NCBI GenBank assembly: GCA_037893225.1 | Contig: JAZGUH010000326.1 | Location: 2,170,001-2,234,000 of the forward strand | From: Hippasteria phrygiana | Taxonomy: Eukaryota > Echinodermata > Asteroidea > Valvatida > Goniasteridae | Direction: 5' to 3' | DNA length: 64,000 nt | Shown: piece after piece, positions 11,815 to 25,926 of the stretch | Numbering within the stretch: the stretch's first letter is position 1 | How the letters are laid out: the number at the start of each line of letters is the position of its first letter | The notes under the pieces: model-generated | The model's database searches: none | Told to the model about the DNA's origin: nothing | What the model saw: the letters and a program-made list of their open reading frames with translations, nothing else | Translations under genes and position numbers: made by a program

Positions 11815-14800
11815 GTTCAAACCTCGCAATGTTTATTTTCTTCCCAGCCACCACTGTGTACATATTACCGTCTATTTATTGCTCCATGCCTGTCAGATTC
11901 CCTGGGGTATAAACTTGCTTTACTCATTCATAATTGCATAAAATATCAACCAAATGCAGTAATTTTGACATGTATGGATAGCTTAGATCTGGCGCTACAT
12001 GTTGCAATCATCGGCGGCTTCTTAGAGTTAAAACTTGTGGAGAAAATTCAAACCTCGCAATGTTTATTTTCTTCCCAGCCACCATCTGTGTACATATTAC
12101 CGTCTATTTATTGCTCCATGCCTGTCAAATTCCCAGGGGTATGGACTTGCTTTACTCATTCATAATTGCATAAAATATCAACCAAATGCAGTAATGTTGA
12201 TATGTATGGATAGCTTAGATCTGGCTCTACATGTTGCAATCATCGGCGGCTTCTTAGAGTTAAAACTTGTGGAGAAAGTTCAAACCTCGCAATGTTTATT
12301 TTCTTCCCGGCCACCATCTGTGTGCATATTACCTTATATTTATTGCTCCATGCCTGTCAGATTCCCTGGGGTATGAACTTGCTTTACTCATTTATAATTG
12401 CATGAAATATCAACCAAATGCAGTAATTTTGACATGTATGGATAGCTTAGATCTGGCGCTACATGTTGCAATCATCGGCGGCTTCTTAGAGTTAAAACTT
12501 GTGGAGAAAGTTCAAACCTCGCAATGTTTATTTTCTTCCCGGCCACCATCTGTGTGCATATTACCTTATATTTATTGCTCCATGCCTGTCAGATTCCCTG
12601 GGGTATGAACTTGCTTTACTCATTCATAATTGCATGAAATATCAACCAAATGCAGTAATTTTGACATGTATGGATAGCTTAGATCTGGCGCTACATGTTG
12701 CAATCATCGGCGGCTTTTTAGAGTTAAAACTTGTGGAGAAAATTCAAACCTCGCAATGTTTATTTTCTTCCCGGCCACCATCTGTGTGCATATTACCTTC
12801 TATTTATTGCTCCATGCCTGACAGATTCCCAGGGGTATGAACTTGCTTTACTTATTCATAATTGCATGAAATATCAACCAAATGCAGTAATTTTGACATG
12901 TATGGATAGCTTAGATCTGGCGCTACATGTTGCAATCATCGGCGGCTTCTTAGAGTTAAAACTTGTGGAGAAAGTTCAAACCTCGCGGTGTTTATTTTCT
13001 TCCCAGCCACCATCTGTGTACATATTACCGTCTATTTATTGCTCCATGCCTGTCAAATTCCCAGGGGTATGGACTTGCTTTACTCATTCATAATTGCATA
13101 AAATATCAACCAAATTCAGTAATTTTGACACGTATGGATAGCTTAGATCTGGCGCTACATGTTGCAATCATCGGCGGCTTCTTAGAGTTAAAACTTGTGG
13201 AGAAAATTCAAACCTCGCAATGTTTATTTTCTTTCCGGCCAACATCTGTGTACATGTTACCGTCTATTTATTGCTCCATGCATGTCAAATTCCCTGGGGT
13301 ATGACTTGCTTTACTCATTCATAATTGCATGAAATATCAACCAAATTAAGTAATTTTGACATGTATGGATAGCTTAGATCTGGCGCTACATGTTGCAATC
13401 ATCGGCGGCTTCTTAGAGTTAAAACTTGTGGAGAAAATTCAAACCTCGCAATGTTTATTTTCTTTCCGGCCAACATCTGTGTACATGTTACCGTATATTT
13501 ATTGCTCCATGCATGTCAAATTCCCTAGGGTATGACTTGCTTTACTCATTCATAATTGCATGAAATATAAACCAAATACAGTAATTTTGACATGTATGGA
13601 TAGCTTAGATCTGGCGCTACATGTTGCAATCATCGGCGGCTTCTTAGAGTTAAAACTTGTGGAGAAAGTTCAAACCTCGCAGTGTTTATTTTCTTCCCGG
13701 CCACCATCTGTGTACATATTACCGTCTATTTATTGCTCCATGCCTGTCAAATTCTCTGGGGTATGGACTTGCTTTACTCATTCACAATTGAATGAAATAT
13801 CAACCAAATGCAGTAATTTTGACATGTATGGATAGCTTAGATCTGGCGCTACATGTTGCAATCATCGGCGGCTTCTTAGAGTTAAAACTTGTGGAGAAAG
13901 TTCAAACCTCGCAATGTTTATTTTCTTCCCAGCCACCACTGTGTACATATTACCGTCTATTTATTGCTCCATGCCTGTCAGATTCCCTGGGGTATAAACT
14001 TGCTTTACTCATTCATAATTGCATAAAATATCAACCAAATGCAGTAATTTTGACATGTATGGATAGCTTAGATCTGGCGCTACATGTTGCAATCATCGGC
14101 GGCTTCTTAGAGTTAAAACTTGTGGAGAAAATTCAAACCTCGCAATGTTTATTTTCTTCCCAGCCACCATCTGTGTACATATTACCGTCTATTTATTGCT
14201 CCATGCCTGTCAAATTCCCAGGGGTATGGACTTGCTTTACTCATTCATAATTGCATAAAATATCAACCAAATGCAGTAATGTTGATATGTATGGATAGCT
14301 TAGATCTGGCGCTACATGTTGCAATCATCGGCGGCTTCTTAGAGTTAAAACTTGTGGAGAAAGTTCAAACCTCGCAATGTTTATTTTCTTCCCGGCCACC
14401 ATCTGTGTGCATATTACCTTATATTTATTGCTCCATGCCTGTCAAATTCCCTGGGCTATGACTTGCTTTACTCATTCATAATTGCATGAAATATCAACCA
14501 AATTCAGTAATTTTGACATGTATGGATAGCTTAGATCTGGCGCTACATGTTGCAATCATCGGCGGCTTCTTAGAGTTAAAACTTGTGGAGAAAATTCAAA
14601 CCTCGCAATGTTTATTTTCTTTCCGGCCAACATCTGTGTACATGTTACCGTCTATTTATTGCTCCATGCTTGTCAAATTCCCTAGGGTATGGACTTGCTT
14701 TACTCATTCACAATTGAATGAAATATCAACCAAATGCAGTAATTTTGACATGTATGGATAGCTTAGATCTGGCGCTACATGTTGCAATCATCGGCGGCTT

Positions 14801-15056
14801 CTTAGAGTTAAAACTTGTGGAGAAAGTTCAAACCTCGCAATGTTTATTTTCTTCCCAGCCACCACTGTGTACATATTACCGTCTATTTATTGCTCCATGC
14901 CTGTCAGATTCCCTGGGGTATGAACTTGCTTTACTCATTCATAATTGCATAAAATATCAACCAAATGCAGTAATTTTGACATGTATGGATAGCTTAGATC
15001 TGGCGCTACATGTTGCAATCATCGGCGGCTTCTTAGAGTTAAAACTTGTGGAGAAA
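11815..15056 (+). repeat. Region A, block A3: 14 units, 3242 bp
   Basis: Class order: L Q R1 R1 R2 G F1 F4' R3 L Q R1' F2 L. It copies the first nine units of block A2, then switches to the four-unit module L-Q-R1'-F2. The unit at 12742 carries a CCTGACAGATTCC change shared only with the unit at 15983, which ties the R2-G-F1-F4'-R3 run here to the one 3241 bp downstream. Confidence 0.85.
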
Positions 15057-15751
15057 ATTCAAACCTCGCAATGTTTATTTTCTTCCCAGCCACCATCTGT
15101 GTACATATTACCGTCTATTTATTGCTCCATGCCTGTCAAATTCCCAGGGGTATGGACTTGCTTTACTCATTCATAATTGCATAAAATATCAACCAAATGC
15201 AGTAATGTTGATATGTATGGATAGCTTAGATCTGGCGCTACATGTTGCAATCATCGGCGGCTTCTTAGAGTTAAAACTTGTGGAGAAAGTTCAAACCTCG
15301 CAATGTTTATTTTCTTCCCGGCCACCATCTGTGTGCATATTACCTTATATTTATTGCTCCATGCCTGTCAAATTCCCTGGGCTATGACTTGCTTTACTCA
15401 TTCATAATTGCATGAAATATCAACCAAATTCAGTAATTTTGACATGTATGGATAGCTTAGATCTGGCGCTACATGTTGCAATCATCGGCGGCTTCTTAGA
15501 GTTAAAACTTGTGGAGAAAATTCAAACCTCGCAATGTTTATTTTCTTTCCGGCCAACATCTGTGTACATGTTACCGTCTATTTATTGCTCCATGCTTGTC
15601 AAATTCCCTAGGGTATGGACTTGCTTTACTCATTCACAATTGAATGAAATATCAACCAAATGCAGTAATTTTGACATGTATGGATAGCTTAGATCTGGCG
15701 CTACATGTTGCAATCATCGGCGGCTTCTTAGAGTTAAAACTTGTGGAGAAA
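13900..15751 (+). repeat. Two tandem copies of a four-unit 926-bp repeat (L-Q-R1'-F2)
   Basis: Units at 13900, 14131, 14363, 14594 (L, Q, R1', F2; 231+232+231+232 bp) are followed at exactly +926 by the same four classes at 14826, 15057, 15289, 15520. F2 of each copy ends with CACAATTGAATG, and the next copy starts immediately. The clearest difference is GGGTATAAAC versus GGGTATGAAC in the two L units. The same four-unit module reappears singly at 17141, 22229, 31248 and 39573, where each time it is followed by a further L-Q pair. Confidence 0.88.
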
Positions 15752-18700
15752 GTTCAAACCTCGCAATGTTTATTTTCTTCCCAGCCACCACTGTGTACAT
15801 ATTACCGTCTATTTATTGCTCCATGCCTGTCAGATTCCCTGGGGTATGAACTTGCTTTACTCATTCATAATTGCATGAAATATCAACCAAATGCAGTAAT
15901 TTTGACATGTATGGATAGCTTAGATCTGGCGCTACATGTTGCAATCATCGGCGGCTTTTTAGAGTTAAAACTTGTGGAGAAAATTCAAACCTCGCAATGT
16001 TTATTTTCTTCCCGGCCACCATCTGTGTGCATATTACCTTCTATTTATTGCTCCATGCCTGACAGATTCCCAGGGGTATGAACTTGCTTTACTTATTCAT
16101 AATTGCATGAAATATCAACCAAATGCAGTAATTTTGACATGTATGGATAGCTTAGATCTGGCGCTACATGTTGCAATCATCGGCGGCTTCTTAGAGTTAA
16201 AACTTGTGGAGAAAGTTCAAACCTCGCGGTGTTTATTTTCTTCCCAGCCACCATCTGTGTACATATTACCGTCTATTTATTGCTCCATGCCTGTCAAATT
16301 CCCAGGGGTATGGACTTGCTTTACTCATTCATAATTGCATAAAATATCAACCAAATTCAGTAATTTTGACACGTATGGATAGCTTAGATCTGGCGCTACA
16401 TGTTGCAATCATCGGCGGCTTCTTAGAGTTAAAACTTGTGGAGAAAATTCAAACCTCGCAATGTTTATTTTCTTTCCGGCCAACATCTGTGTACATGTTA
16501 CCGTCTATTTATTGCTCCATGGATGTCAAATTCCCTGGGGTATGACTTGCTTTACTCATTCATAATTGCATGAAATATCAACCAAATTAAGTAATTTTGA
16601 CATGTATGGATAGCTTAGATCTGGCGCTACATGTTGCAATCATCGGCGGCTTCTTAGAGTTAAAACTTGTGGAGAAAATTCAAACCTCGCAATGTTTATT
16701 TTCTTTCCGGCCAACATCTGTGTACATGTTACCGTATATTTATTGCTCCATGCATGTCAAATTCCCTAGGGTATGACTTGCTTTACTCATTCATAATTGC
16801 ATGAAATATAAACCAAATACAGTAATTTTGACATGTATGGATAGCTTAGATCTGGCGCTACATGTTGCAATCATCGGCGGCTTCTTAGAGTTAAAACTTG
16901 TGGAGAAAGTTCAAACCTCGCAGTGTTTATTTTCTTCCCGGCCACCATCTGTGTACATATTACCGTCTATTTATTGCTCCATGCCTGTCAAATTCTCTGG
17001 GGTATGGACTTGCTTTACTCATTCACAATTGAATGAAATATCAACCAAATGCAGTAATTTTGACATGTATGGATAGCTTAGATCTGGCGCTACATGTTGC
17101 AATCATCGGCGGCTTCTTAGAGTTAAAACTTGTGGAGAAAGTTCAAACCTCGCAATGTTTATTTTCTTCCCAGCCACCACTGTGTACATATTACCGTCTA
17201 TTTATTGCTCCATGCCTGTCAGATTCCCTGGGGTATAAACTTGCTTTACTCATTCATAATTGCATAAAATATCAACCAAATGCAGTAATTTTGACATGTA
17301 TGGATAGCTTAGATCTGGCGCTACATGTTGCAATCATCGGCGGCTTCTTAGAGTTAAAACTTGTGGAGAAAATTCAAACCTCGCAATGTTTATTTTCTTC
17401 CCAGCCACCATCTGTGTACATATTACCGTCTATTTATTGCTCCATGCCTGTCAAATTCCCAGGGGTATGGACTTGCTTTACTCATTCATAATTGCATAAA
17501 ATATCAACCAAATGCAGTAATGTTGATATGTATGGATAGCTTAGATCTGGCGCTACATGTTGCAATCATCGGCGGCTTCTTAGAGTTAAAACTTGTGGAG
17601 AAAGTTCAAACCTCGCAATGTTTATTTTCTTCCCGGCCACCATCTGTGTGCATATTACCTTATATTTATTGCTCCATGCCTGTCAAATTCCCTGGGCTAT
17701 GACTTGCTTTACTCATTCATAATTGCATGAAATATCAACCAAATTCAGTAATTTTGACATGTATGGATAGCTTAGATCTGGCGCTACATGTTGCAATCAT
17801 CGGCGGCTTCTTAGAGTTAAAACTTGTGGAGAAAATTCAAACCTCGCAATGTTTATTTTCTTTCCGGCCAACATCTGTGTACATGTTACCGTCTATTTAT
17901 TGCTCCATGCTTGTCAAATTCCCTAGGGTATGGACTTGCTTTACTCATTCACAATTGAATGAAATATCAACCAAATGCAGTAATTTTGACATGTATGGAT
18001 AGCTTAGATCTGGCGCTACATGTTGCAATCATCGGCGGCTTCTTAGAGTTAAAACTTGTGGAGAAAGTTCAAACCTCGCAATGTTTATTTTCTTCCCAGC
18101 CACCACTGTGTACATATTACCGTCTATTTATTGCTCCATGCCTGTCAGATTCCCTGGGGTATAAACTTGCTTTACTCATTCATAATTGCATAAAATATCA
18201 ACCAAATGCAGTAATTTTGACATGTATGGATAGCTTAGATCTGGCGCTACATGTTGCAATCATCGGCGGCTTCTTAGAGTTAAAACTTGTGGAGAAAATT
18301 CAAACCTCGCAATGTTTATTTTCTTCCCAGCCACCATCTGTGTACATATTACCGTCTATTTATTGCTCCATGCCTGTCAAATTCCCAGGGGGAAGAAATT
18401 GCTTTACTCATTCATAATTGCATAAAATATCAACCAAATGCAGTAATGTTGATATGTATGGATAGCTTAGATCTGGCGCTACATGTTGCAATCATCGGCG
18501 GCTTCTTAGAGTTAAAACTTGTGGAGAAAGTTCAAACCTCGCAATGTTTATTTTCTTCCCGGCCACCATCTGTGTGCATATTACCTTATATTTATTGCTC
18601 CATGCCTGTCAAATTCCCTGGGGTATGACATGCTTTACTCATTCATAATTGCATGAAATATCAACCAAATTCAGTAATTTTGACATGTATGGATAGCTTA

Positions 18701-18992
18701 GATCTGGCGCTACATGTTGCAATCATCGGCGGCTTCTTAGAGTTAAAACTTGTGGAGAAAATTCAAACCTCGCAATGTTTATTTTCTTTCCGGCCAACAT
18801 CTGTGTACATGTTACCGTCTATTTATTGCTCCATGCTTGTCAAATTCCCTAGGGTATGGACTTGCTTTACTCATTCATAATTGCATGAAATATCAACCAA
18901 ATGCAGTAATTTTGACATGTATGGATAGCTTAGATCTGGCGCTACATGTTGCAATCATCGGCGGCTTCTTAGAGTTAAAACTTGTGGAGAAA
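15057..18992 (+). repeat. Region A, block A4: 17 units, 3936 bp
   Basis: Class order: Q R1' F2 L R2 G F1 F4' R3 L Q R1' F2 L Q R1'' F2. The R2-to-R3 run (15983-17140) matches 12742-13899 at an offset of 3241 bp. The unit at 18298 contains an unusual cluster of substitutions, and the next unit has GTATGACATGC where its relatives have GTATGACTTGC. This is the last region A block before the class order changes to the region B pattern. Confidence 0.85.
18391..18400 (+). other. Cluster of four substitutions at alternate bases in one unit
   Basis: The unit at 18298 reads GGAAGAAATT where closely related Q units read GTATGGACTT. The four differences fall at 18392, 18394, 18396 and 18398, exactly every second base, with no length change. 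The rest of the unit looks like an ordinary Q unit. No other unit that I read has this combination. It could be a real multi-nucleotide change or a local consensus error. Confidence 0.8.
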
Positions 18993-21900
18993 ATTCAAAC
19001 CTCGCAATGTTTATTTTCTTTCCGGCCAACATCTGTGTACATGTTACCGTCTATTTATTGCTCCATGCATGTCAAATTCCCTAGGGTATGACTTGCTTTA
19101 CTCATTCATAATTGCATGAAATATAAACCAAATACAGTAATTTTGACATGTATGGATAGCTTAGATCTGGCGCTACATGTTGCAATTTTCGGCGGCTTCT
19201 TAGAGTTAAAACTTGTGGAGAAAATTCAAACCTCGCAATGTTTATTTTCTTTCAGGCCAACATCTGTGTACATATTACCGTCTATTTATTGCTCCATGCA
19301 TGTCAAATTCCCTGGGGTATGGACTTGCTTTATTCATTCATAATTGCATGAAATATCAACCAAATGCAGTAATTTTGACATATATGGATAGCTTAGATCT
19401 GGCGCTACATGTTGCAATCATCGGCGGCTTCTTAGAGTTAAAACTTGTGGAGAAAATTCAAACCTCGCAATGTTTATTTTCTTTCCGGCCAACATCTGTG
19501 TACATGTTACCGTCTATTTATTGCTCCATGCATGTCAAATTCCCTGGGGTATGACTTGCTTTACTCATTCATAATTGCATGAAATATAAACCAAATACAG
19601 TAATTTTGACATGTATGGATAGCTTAGATCTGGCGCTACATGTTGTAATTATCGGCGGCTTCTTAGAGTTAAAACTTGTGGAGAAAATTCAAACCTCGCA
19701 ATGTTTATTTTCTTTCCGGCCAACATCTGTGTACATGTTACCGTCTATTTATTGCTCCATGCATGTCAAATTCCCTAGGGTATGACTTGCTTTACTCATT
19801 CATAATTGCATGAAATATAAACCAAATACAGTAATTTTGACATGTATGGATAGCTTAGATCTGGCGCTACATGTTGTAATTATCGGCGGCTTCTTAGAGT
19901 TAAAACTTGTGGAGAAAATTCAAACCTCGCAATGTTTATTTTCTTTCCGGCCAACATCTGTGTACATGTTACCGTCTATTTATTGCTCCATGCATGTCAA
20001 ATTCCCTGGGGTATGACTTGCTTTACTCATTCATAATTGCATGAAATATAAACCAAATACAGTAATTTTGACATGTATGGATAGCTTAGATCTGGCGCTA
20101 CATGTTGTAATTATCGGCGGCTTCTTAGAGTTAAAACTTGTGGAGAAAATTCAAACCTCGCAATGTTTATTTTCTTTCCGGCCAACATCTGTGTACATAT
20201 TACCGTCTATTTATTGCTCCATGCATGTCAAATTCCCTGGGGTATGGACTTCCTTTATTCATTCATAATTGCATGAAATATCAACCAAATGCAGTAATTT
20301 TGACATGTATGGATAGCTTAGATCTGGCGCTACATGTTGCAATCATCGGCGGCTTCTTAGAGTTAAAACTTGTGGAGAAAATTCAAACCTCGCAATGTTT
20401 ATTTTCTTTCCGGCCAACATCTGTGTACATGTTACCGTCTATTTATTGCTCCATGCATGTCAAATTCCCTGGGGTATGACTTGCTTTACTCATTCATAAT
20501 TGCATGAAATATAAACCAAATACAGTACTTTTGCCATGTATGGATAGCTTAGATCTGGCGCTACATGTTGTAATTATCGGCGGCTTCTTAGAGTTAAAAC
20601 TTGTGGAGAAAATTCAAACCTCGCAATGTTTATTTTCTTTCCGGCCAACATCTGTGTACATATTACCGTCTATTTATTGCTCCATGCATGTCAAATTCCC
20701 TGGGGTATGGACTTGCTTTATTCATTCATAATTGCATGAAATATCAACCAAATGCAGTAATTTTGACATGTATGGATAGCTTAGATCTGGCGCTACATGT
20801 TGTAATTATCGGCGGCTTCTTAGAGTTAAAACTTGTGGAGAAAATTCAAACCTCGCAATGTTTATTTTCTTTCCGGCCAACATCTGTGTACATATTACCG
20901 TCTATTTATTGCTCCTTGCCTGTCAGATTCAATGGGGTATGAACTTGCTTTACTTATTCATAATTGCATGAAATATCAACCAAATGCAGTAATTTTGACA
21001 TGTATGGATAGCTTAGATCTGGCGCTACATGTTGCAATCATCGGTAGCTTCTTAGAGTTGTGGAGAAAATTCAAACCTCGCAATGTTTATTTTCTTCCCG
21101 GCCACCATCTGTGTGCATATTACCTTCTATTTATTGCTCCATGCCTGTCAGATTCCCTGGGGTATGTACTTGCTTTACTTATTCATAATTGCATGAAATA
21201 TCAACCAAATGCAGTAATTTTGACATGTATGGATAGCTTAGATCTGGCGCTACATGTTGCAATCATCGGCGGCTTCCTAGAGTTAAAACTTGTGGAGCAA
21301 GTTCAAACCTCGCAATGTTTATTTTCTTCCCGGCCACCATCTGTGTACATATTACCGTCTATTTATTGCTCCATGCCTGTCAAATTCTCTGGGGTATGGA
21401 CTTGCTTTACTTATTCATAATTGCATGAATTATCAACCAAATGCAGTAATGTTGACATGTATGGATAGCTTAGATCTGGCGCTACATGTTGCAATCATCG
21501 GCGGCTTTTTAGAGTTAAAACTTGTGGAGAAAATTCAAACCTCGCAACATTTATTTTCTTCCCGGCCACCATCTGTGTACATATTACCGTCTATTTATTG
21601 CTCCATGCCTGTCAGATTCCCTGGGGTATAAACTTGCTTTACTCATTCATAATTGCATAAAATATCAACCAAATGCAGTAATTTTGACATGTATGGATAG
21701 CTTAGATCTGGCGCTACATGTTGCAATCATCGGCGGCTTCTTAGAGTTAAAACTTGTGGAGAAAATTCAAACCTCGCAATGTTTATTTTCTTCCCGGCCA
21801 CCATCTGTGTACATATTACCGTCTATTTATTGCTCCATGCCTGTCAAATTCCCAGGGGTATGGACTTGCTTTACTTATTCATAATTGCATAAAATATCAA

Positions 21901-23617
21901 CCAAATGCAGTAATGTTGACATGTATGGATAGCTTAGATCTGGCGCTACATGTTGCAATCATCGGCGGCTTCTTAGAGTTAAAACTTGTGGAGAAAGTTC
22001 AAACCTCGCAGTGTTTATTTTCTTCCCGGCCACCATCTGTGTACATATTACCGTCTATTTATTGCTCCATGCCTGTCAAATTCTCTGGGGTATGGACTTG
22101 CTTTACTCATTCACAATTGAATGAAATATCAACCAAATGCAGTAATTTTGACATGTATGGATAGCTTAGATCTGGCGCTACATGTTGCAATCATCGGCGG
22201 CTTCTTAGAGTTAAAACTTGTGGAGAAAGTTCAAACCTCGCAATGTTTATTTTCTTCCCAGCCACCACTGTGTACATATTACCGTCTATTTATTGCTCCA
22301 TGCCTGTCAGATTCCCTGGGGTATAAACTTGCTTTACTCATTCATAATTGCATAAAATATCAACCAAATGCAGTAATTTTGACATGTATGGATAGCTTAG
22401 ATCTGGCGCTACATGTTGCAATCATCGGCGGCTTCTTAGAGTTAAAACTTGTGGAGAAAATTCAAACCTCGCAATGTTTATTTTCTTCCCAGCCACCATC
22501 TGTGTACATATTACCGTCTATTTATTGCTCCATGCCTGTCAAATTCCCAGGGGTATGGACTTGCTTTACTCATTCATAATTGCATAAAATATCAACCAAA
22601 TGCAGTAATGTTGATATGTATGGATAGCTTAGATCTGGCGCTACATGTTGCAATCATCGGCGGCTTCTTAGAGTTAAAACTTGTGGAGAAAGTTCAAACC
22701 TCGCAATGTTTATTTTCTTCCCGGCCACCATCTGTGTGCATATTACCTTATATTTATTGCTCCATGCCTGTCAAATTCCCTGGGCTATGACTTGCTTTAC
22801 TCATTCATAATTGCATGAAATATCAACCAAATTCAGTAATTTTGACATGTATGGATAGCTTAGATCTGGCGCTACATGTTGCAATCATCGGCGGCTTCTT
22901 AGAGTTAAAACTTGTGGAGAAAATTCAAACCTCGCAATGTTTATTTTCTTTCCGGCCAACATCTGTGTACATGTTACCGTCTATTTATTGCTCCATGCTT
23001 GTCAAATTCCCTAGGGTATGGACTTGCTTTACTCATTCACAATTGAATGAAATATCAACCAAATGCAGTAATTTTGACATGTATGGATAGCTTAGATCTG
23101 GCGCTACATGTTGCAATCATCGGCGGCTTCTTAGAGTTAAAACTTGTGGAGAAAGTTCAAACCTCGCAATGTTTATTTTCTTCCCAGCCACCACTGTGTA
23201 CATATTACCGTCTATTTATTGCTCCATGCCTGTCAGATTCCCTGGGGTATAAACTTGCTTTACTCATTCATAATTGCATAAAATATCAACCAAATGCAGT
23301 AATTTTGACATGTATGGATAGCTTAGATCTGGCGCTACATGTTGCAATCATCGGCGGCTTCTTAGAGTTAAAACTTGTGGAGAAAATTCAAACCTCGCAA
23401 TGTTTATTTTCTTCCCAGCCACCATCTGTGTACATATTACCGTCTATTTATTGCTCCATGCCTGTCAAATTCCCAGGGGTATGGACTTGCTTTACTCATT
23501 CATAATTGCATAAAATATCAACCAAATGCAGTAATGTTGATATGTATGGATAGCTTAGATCTGGCGCTACATGTTGCAATCATCGGCGGCTTCTTAGAGT
23601 TAAAACTTGTGGAGAAA
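18993..23617 (+). repeat. Region B, copy B1: 20 units, 4625 bp (module X)
   Basis: Class order: F4 F3 F1 F4 F1 P F1 F3 D R2v R3t H M R3 L Q R1' F2 L Q. The block starts at the F4 unit whose end carries CAATTTTCGGCGG, followed by an F3 unit with CTTTCAGGCC; these two markers define the start of most region B copies. The D module is version X: R3t begins after GTGGAGCAAG (instead of GTGGAGAAAG), and a single R3 is followed by L-Q-R1'-F2-L-Q. Private changes include CAATGGGG at 20930-20937. Confidence 0.87.
20844..21068 (+). repeat. 225-bp D unit, copy 1
   Basis: The unit reads CGGTAGCTTCTTAGAGTTG then TGGAGAAA where others have CGGCGGCTTCTTAGAG, TTAAAACTTG, TGGAGAAA. Seven bases (AAAACTT) are missing between two TT dinucleotides, as expected of a slippage or microhomology deletion. 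The linked CG-to-TA change at 21045-21046 removes a CpG by two transitions. The head is F3-like (CCGGCCAACATC) while the tail is R2-like (CTCCTTGCCTGTCAGATTC), so the unit is also a hybrid of two classes. The deletion changes frame and fuses neighbouring open frames into one of 195 codons. Confidence 0.93.
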
Positions 23618-25237
23618 ATTCAAACCTCGCAATGTTTATTTTCTTTCCGGCCAACATCTGTGTACATGTTACCGTCTATTTATTGCTCCATGCATGTCAA
23701 ATTCCCTAGGGTATGACTTGCTTTACTCATTCATAATTGCATGAAATATAAACCAAATACAGTAATTTTGACATGTATGGATAGCTTAGATCTGGCGCTA
23801 CATGTTGCAATTTTCGGCGGCTTCTTAGAGTTAAAACTTGTGGAGAAAATTCAAACCTCGCAATGTTTATTTTCTTTCAGGCCAACATCTGTGTACATAT
23901 TACCGTCTATTTATTGCTCCATGCATGTCAAATTCCCTGGGGTATGGACTTGCTTTATTCATTCATAATTGCATGAAATATCAACCAAATGCAGTAATTT
24001 TGACATATATGGATAGCTTAGATCTGGCGCTACATGTTGCAATCATCGGCGGCTTCTTAGAGTTAAAACTTGTGGAGAAAATTCAAACCTCGCAATGTTT
24101 ATTTTCTTTCCGGCCAACATCTGTGTACATGTTACCGTCTATTTATTGCTCCATGCATGTCAAATTCCCTGGGGTATGACTTGCTTTACTCATTCATAAT
24201 TGCATGAAATATAAACCAAATACAGTAATTTTGACATGTATGGATAGCTTAGATCTGGCGCTACATGTTGTAATTATCGGCGGCTTCTTAGAGTTAAAAC
24301 TTGTGGAGAAAATTCAAACCTCGCAATGTTTATTTTCTTTCCGGCCAACATCTGTGTACATGTTACCGTCTATTTATTGCTCCATGCATGTCAAATTCCC
24401 TGGGGTATGACTTGCTTTACTCATTCATAATTGCATGAAATATAAACCAAATACAGTAATTTTGACATGTATGGATAGCTTAGATCTGGCGCTACATGTT
24501 GTAATTATCGGCGGCTTCTTAGAGTTAAAACTTGTGGAGAAAATTCAAACCTCGCAATGTTTATTTTCTTTCCGGCCAACATCTGTGTACATATTACCGT
24601 CTATTTATTGCTCCATGCATGTCAAATTCCCTGGGGTATGGACTTCCTTTATTCATTCATAATTGCATGAAATATCAACCAAATGCAGTAATTTTGACAT
24701 GTATGGATAGCTTAGATCTGGCGCTACATGTTGCAATCATCGGCGGCTTCTTAGAGTTAAAACTTGTGGAGAAAATTCAAACCTCGCAATGTTTATTTTC
24801 TTTCCGGCCAACATCTGTGTACATGTTACCGTCTATTTATTGCTCCATGCATGTCAAATTCCCTGGGGTATGACTTGCTTTACTCATTCATAATTGCATG
24901 AAATATAAACCAAATACAGTACTTTTGCCATGTATGGATAGCTTAGATCTGGCGCTACATGTTGTAATTATCGGCGGCTTCTTAGAGTTAAAACTTGTGG
25001 AGAAAATTCAAACCTCGCAATGTTTATTTTCTTTCCGGCCAACATCTGTGTACATATTACCGTCTATTTATTGCTCCATGCATGTCAAATTCCCTGGGGT
25101 ATGGACTTGCTTTATTCATTCATAATTGCATGAAATATCAACCAAATGCAGTAATTTTGACATGTATGGATAGCTTAGATCTGGCGCTACATGTTGTAAT
25201 TATCGGCGGCTTCTTAGAGTTAAAACTTGTGGAGAAA

Positions 25238-25462
25238 ATTCAAACCTCGCAATGTTTATTTTCTTTCCGGCCAACATCTGTGTACATATTACCGTCTATT
25301 TATTGCTCCTTGCCTGTCAGATTCCCTGGGGTATGAACTTGCTTTACTTATTCATAATTGCATGAAATATCAACCAAATGCAGTAATTTTGACATGTATG
25401 GATAGCTTAGATCTGGCGCTACATGTTGCAATCATCGGTAGCTTCTTAGAGTTGTGGAGAAA
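25238..25462 (+). repeat. 225-bp D unit, copy 2
   Basis: It has the same 7-bp deletion and CG-to-TA change (CGGTAGCTT at about 25436) as at 20844, with the same F3-head/R2-tail hybrid structure. Distance from copy 1 is 4394 bp. Confidence 0.93.
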
Positions 25463-25926
25463 ATTCAAACCTCGCAATGTTTATTTTCTTCCCGGCCACC
25501 ATCTGTGTGCATATTACCTTCTATTTATTGCTCCATGCCTGTCAGATTCCCTGGGGTATGTACTTGCTTTACTTATTCATAATTGCATGAAATATCAACC
25601 AAATGCAGTAATTTTGACATGTATGGATAGCTTAGATCTGGCGCTACATGTTGCAATCATCGGCGGCTTCCTAGAGTTAAAACTTGTGGAGAAAGTTCAA
25701 ACCTCGCAATGTTTATTTTCTTCCCGGCCACCATCTGTGTACATATTACCGTCTATTTATTGCTCCATGCCTGTCAAATTCTCTGGGGTATGGACTTGCT
25801 TTACTTATTCATAATTGCATGAATTATCAACCAAATGCAGTAATGTTGACATGTATGGATAGCTTAGATCTGGCGCTACATGTTGCAATCATCGGCGGCT
25901 TCCTAGAGTTAAAACTTGTGGAGAAA

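Noticed and set aside
20833..21420. 195-codon open frame, repeated eight times, in which two copies of the peptide are fused
   Set aside because: It is produced by the 7-bp deletion in the D unit shifting frame into the next unit. The fusion follows from the deletion and shows no sign of being a gene family.
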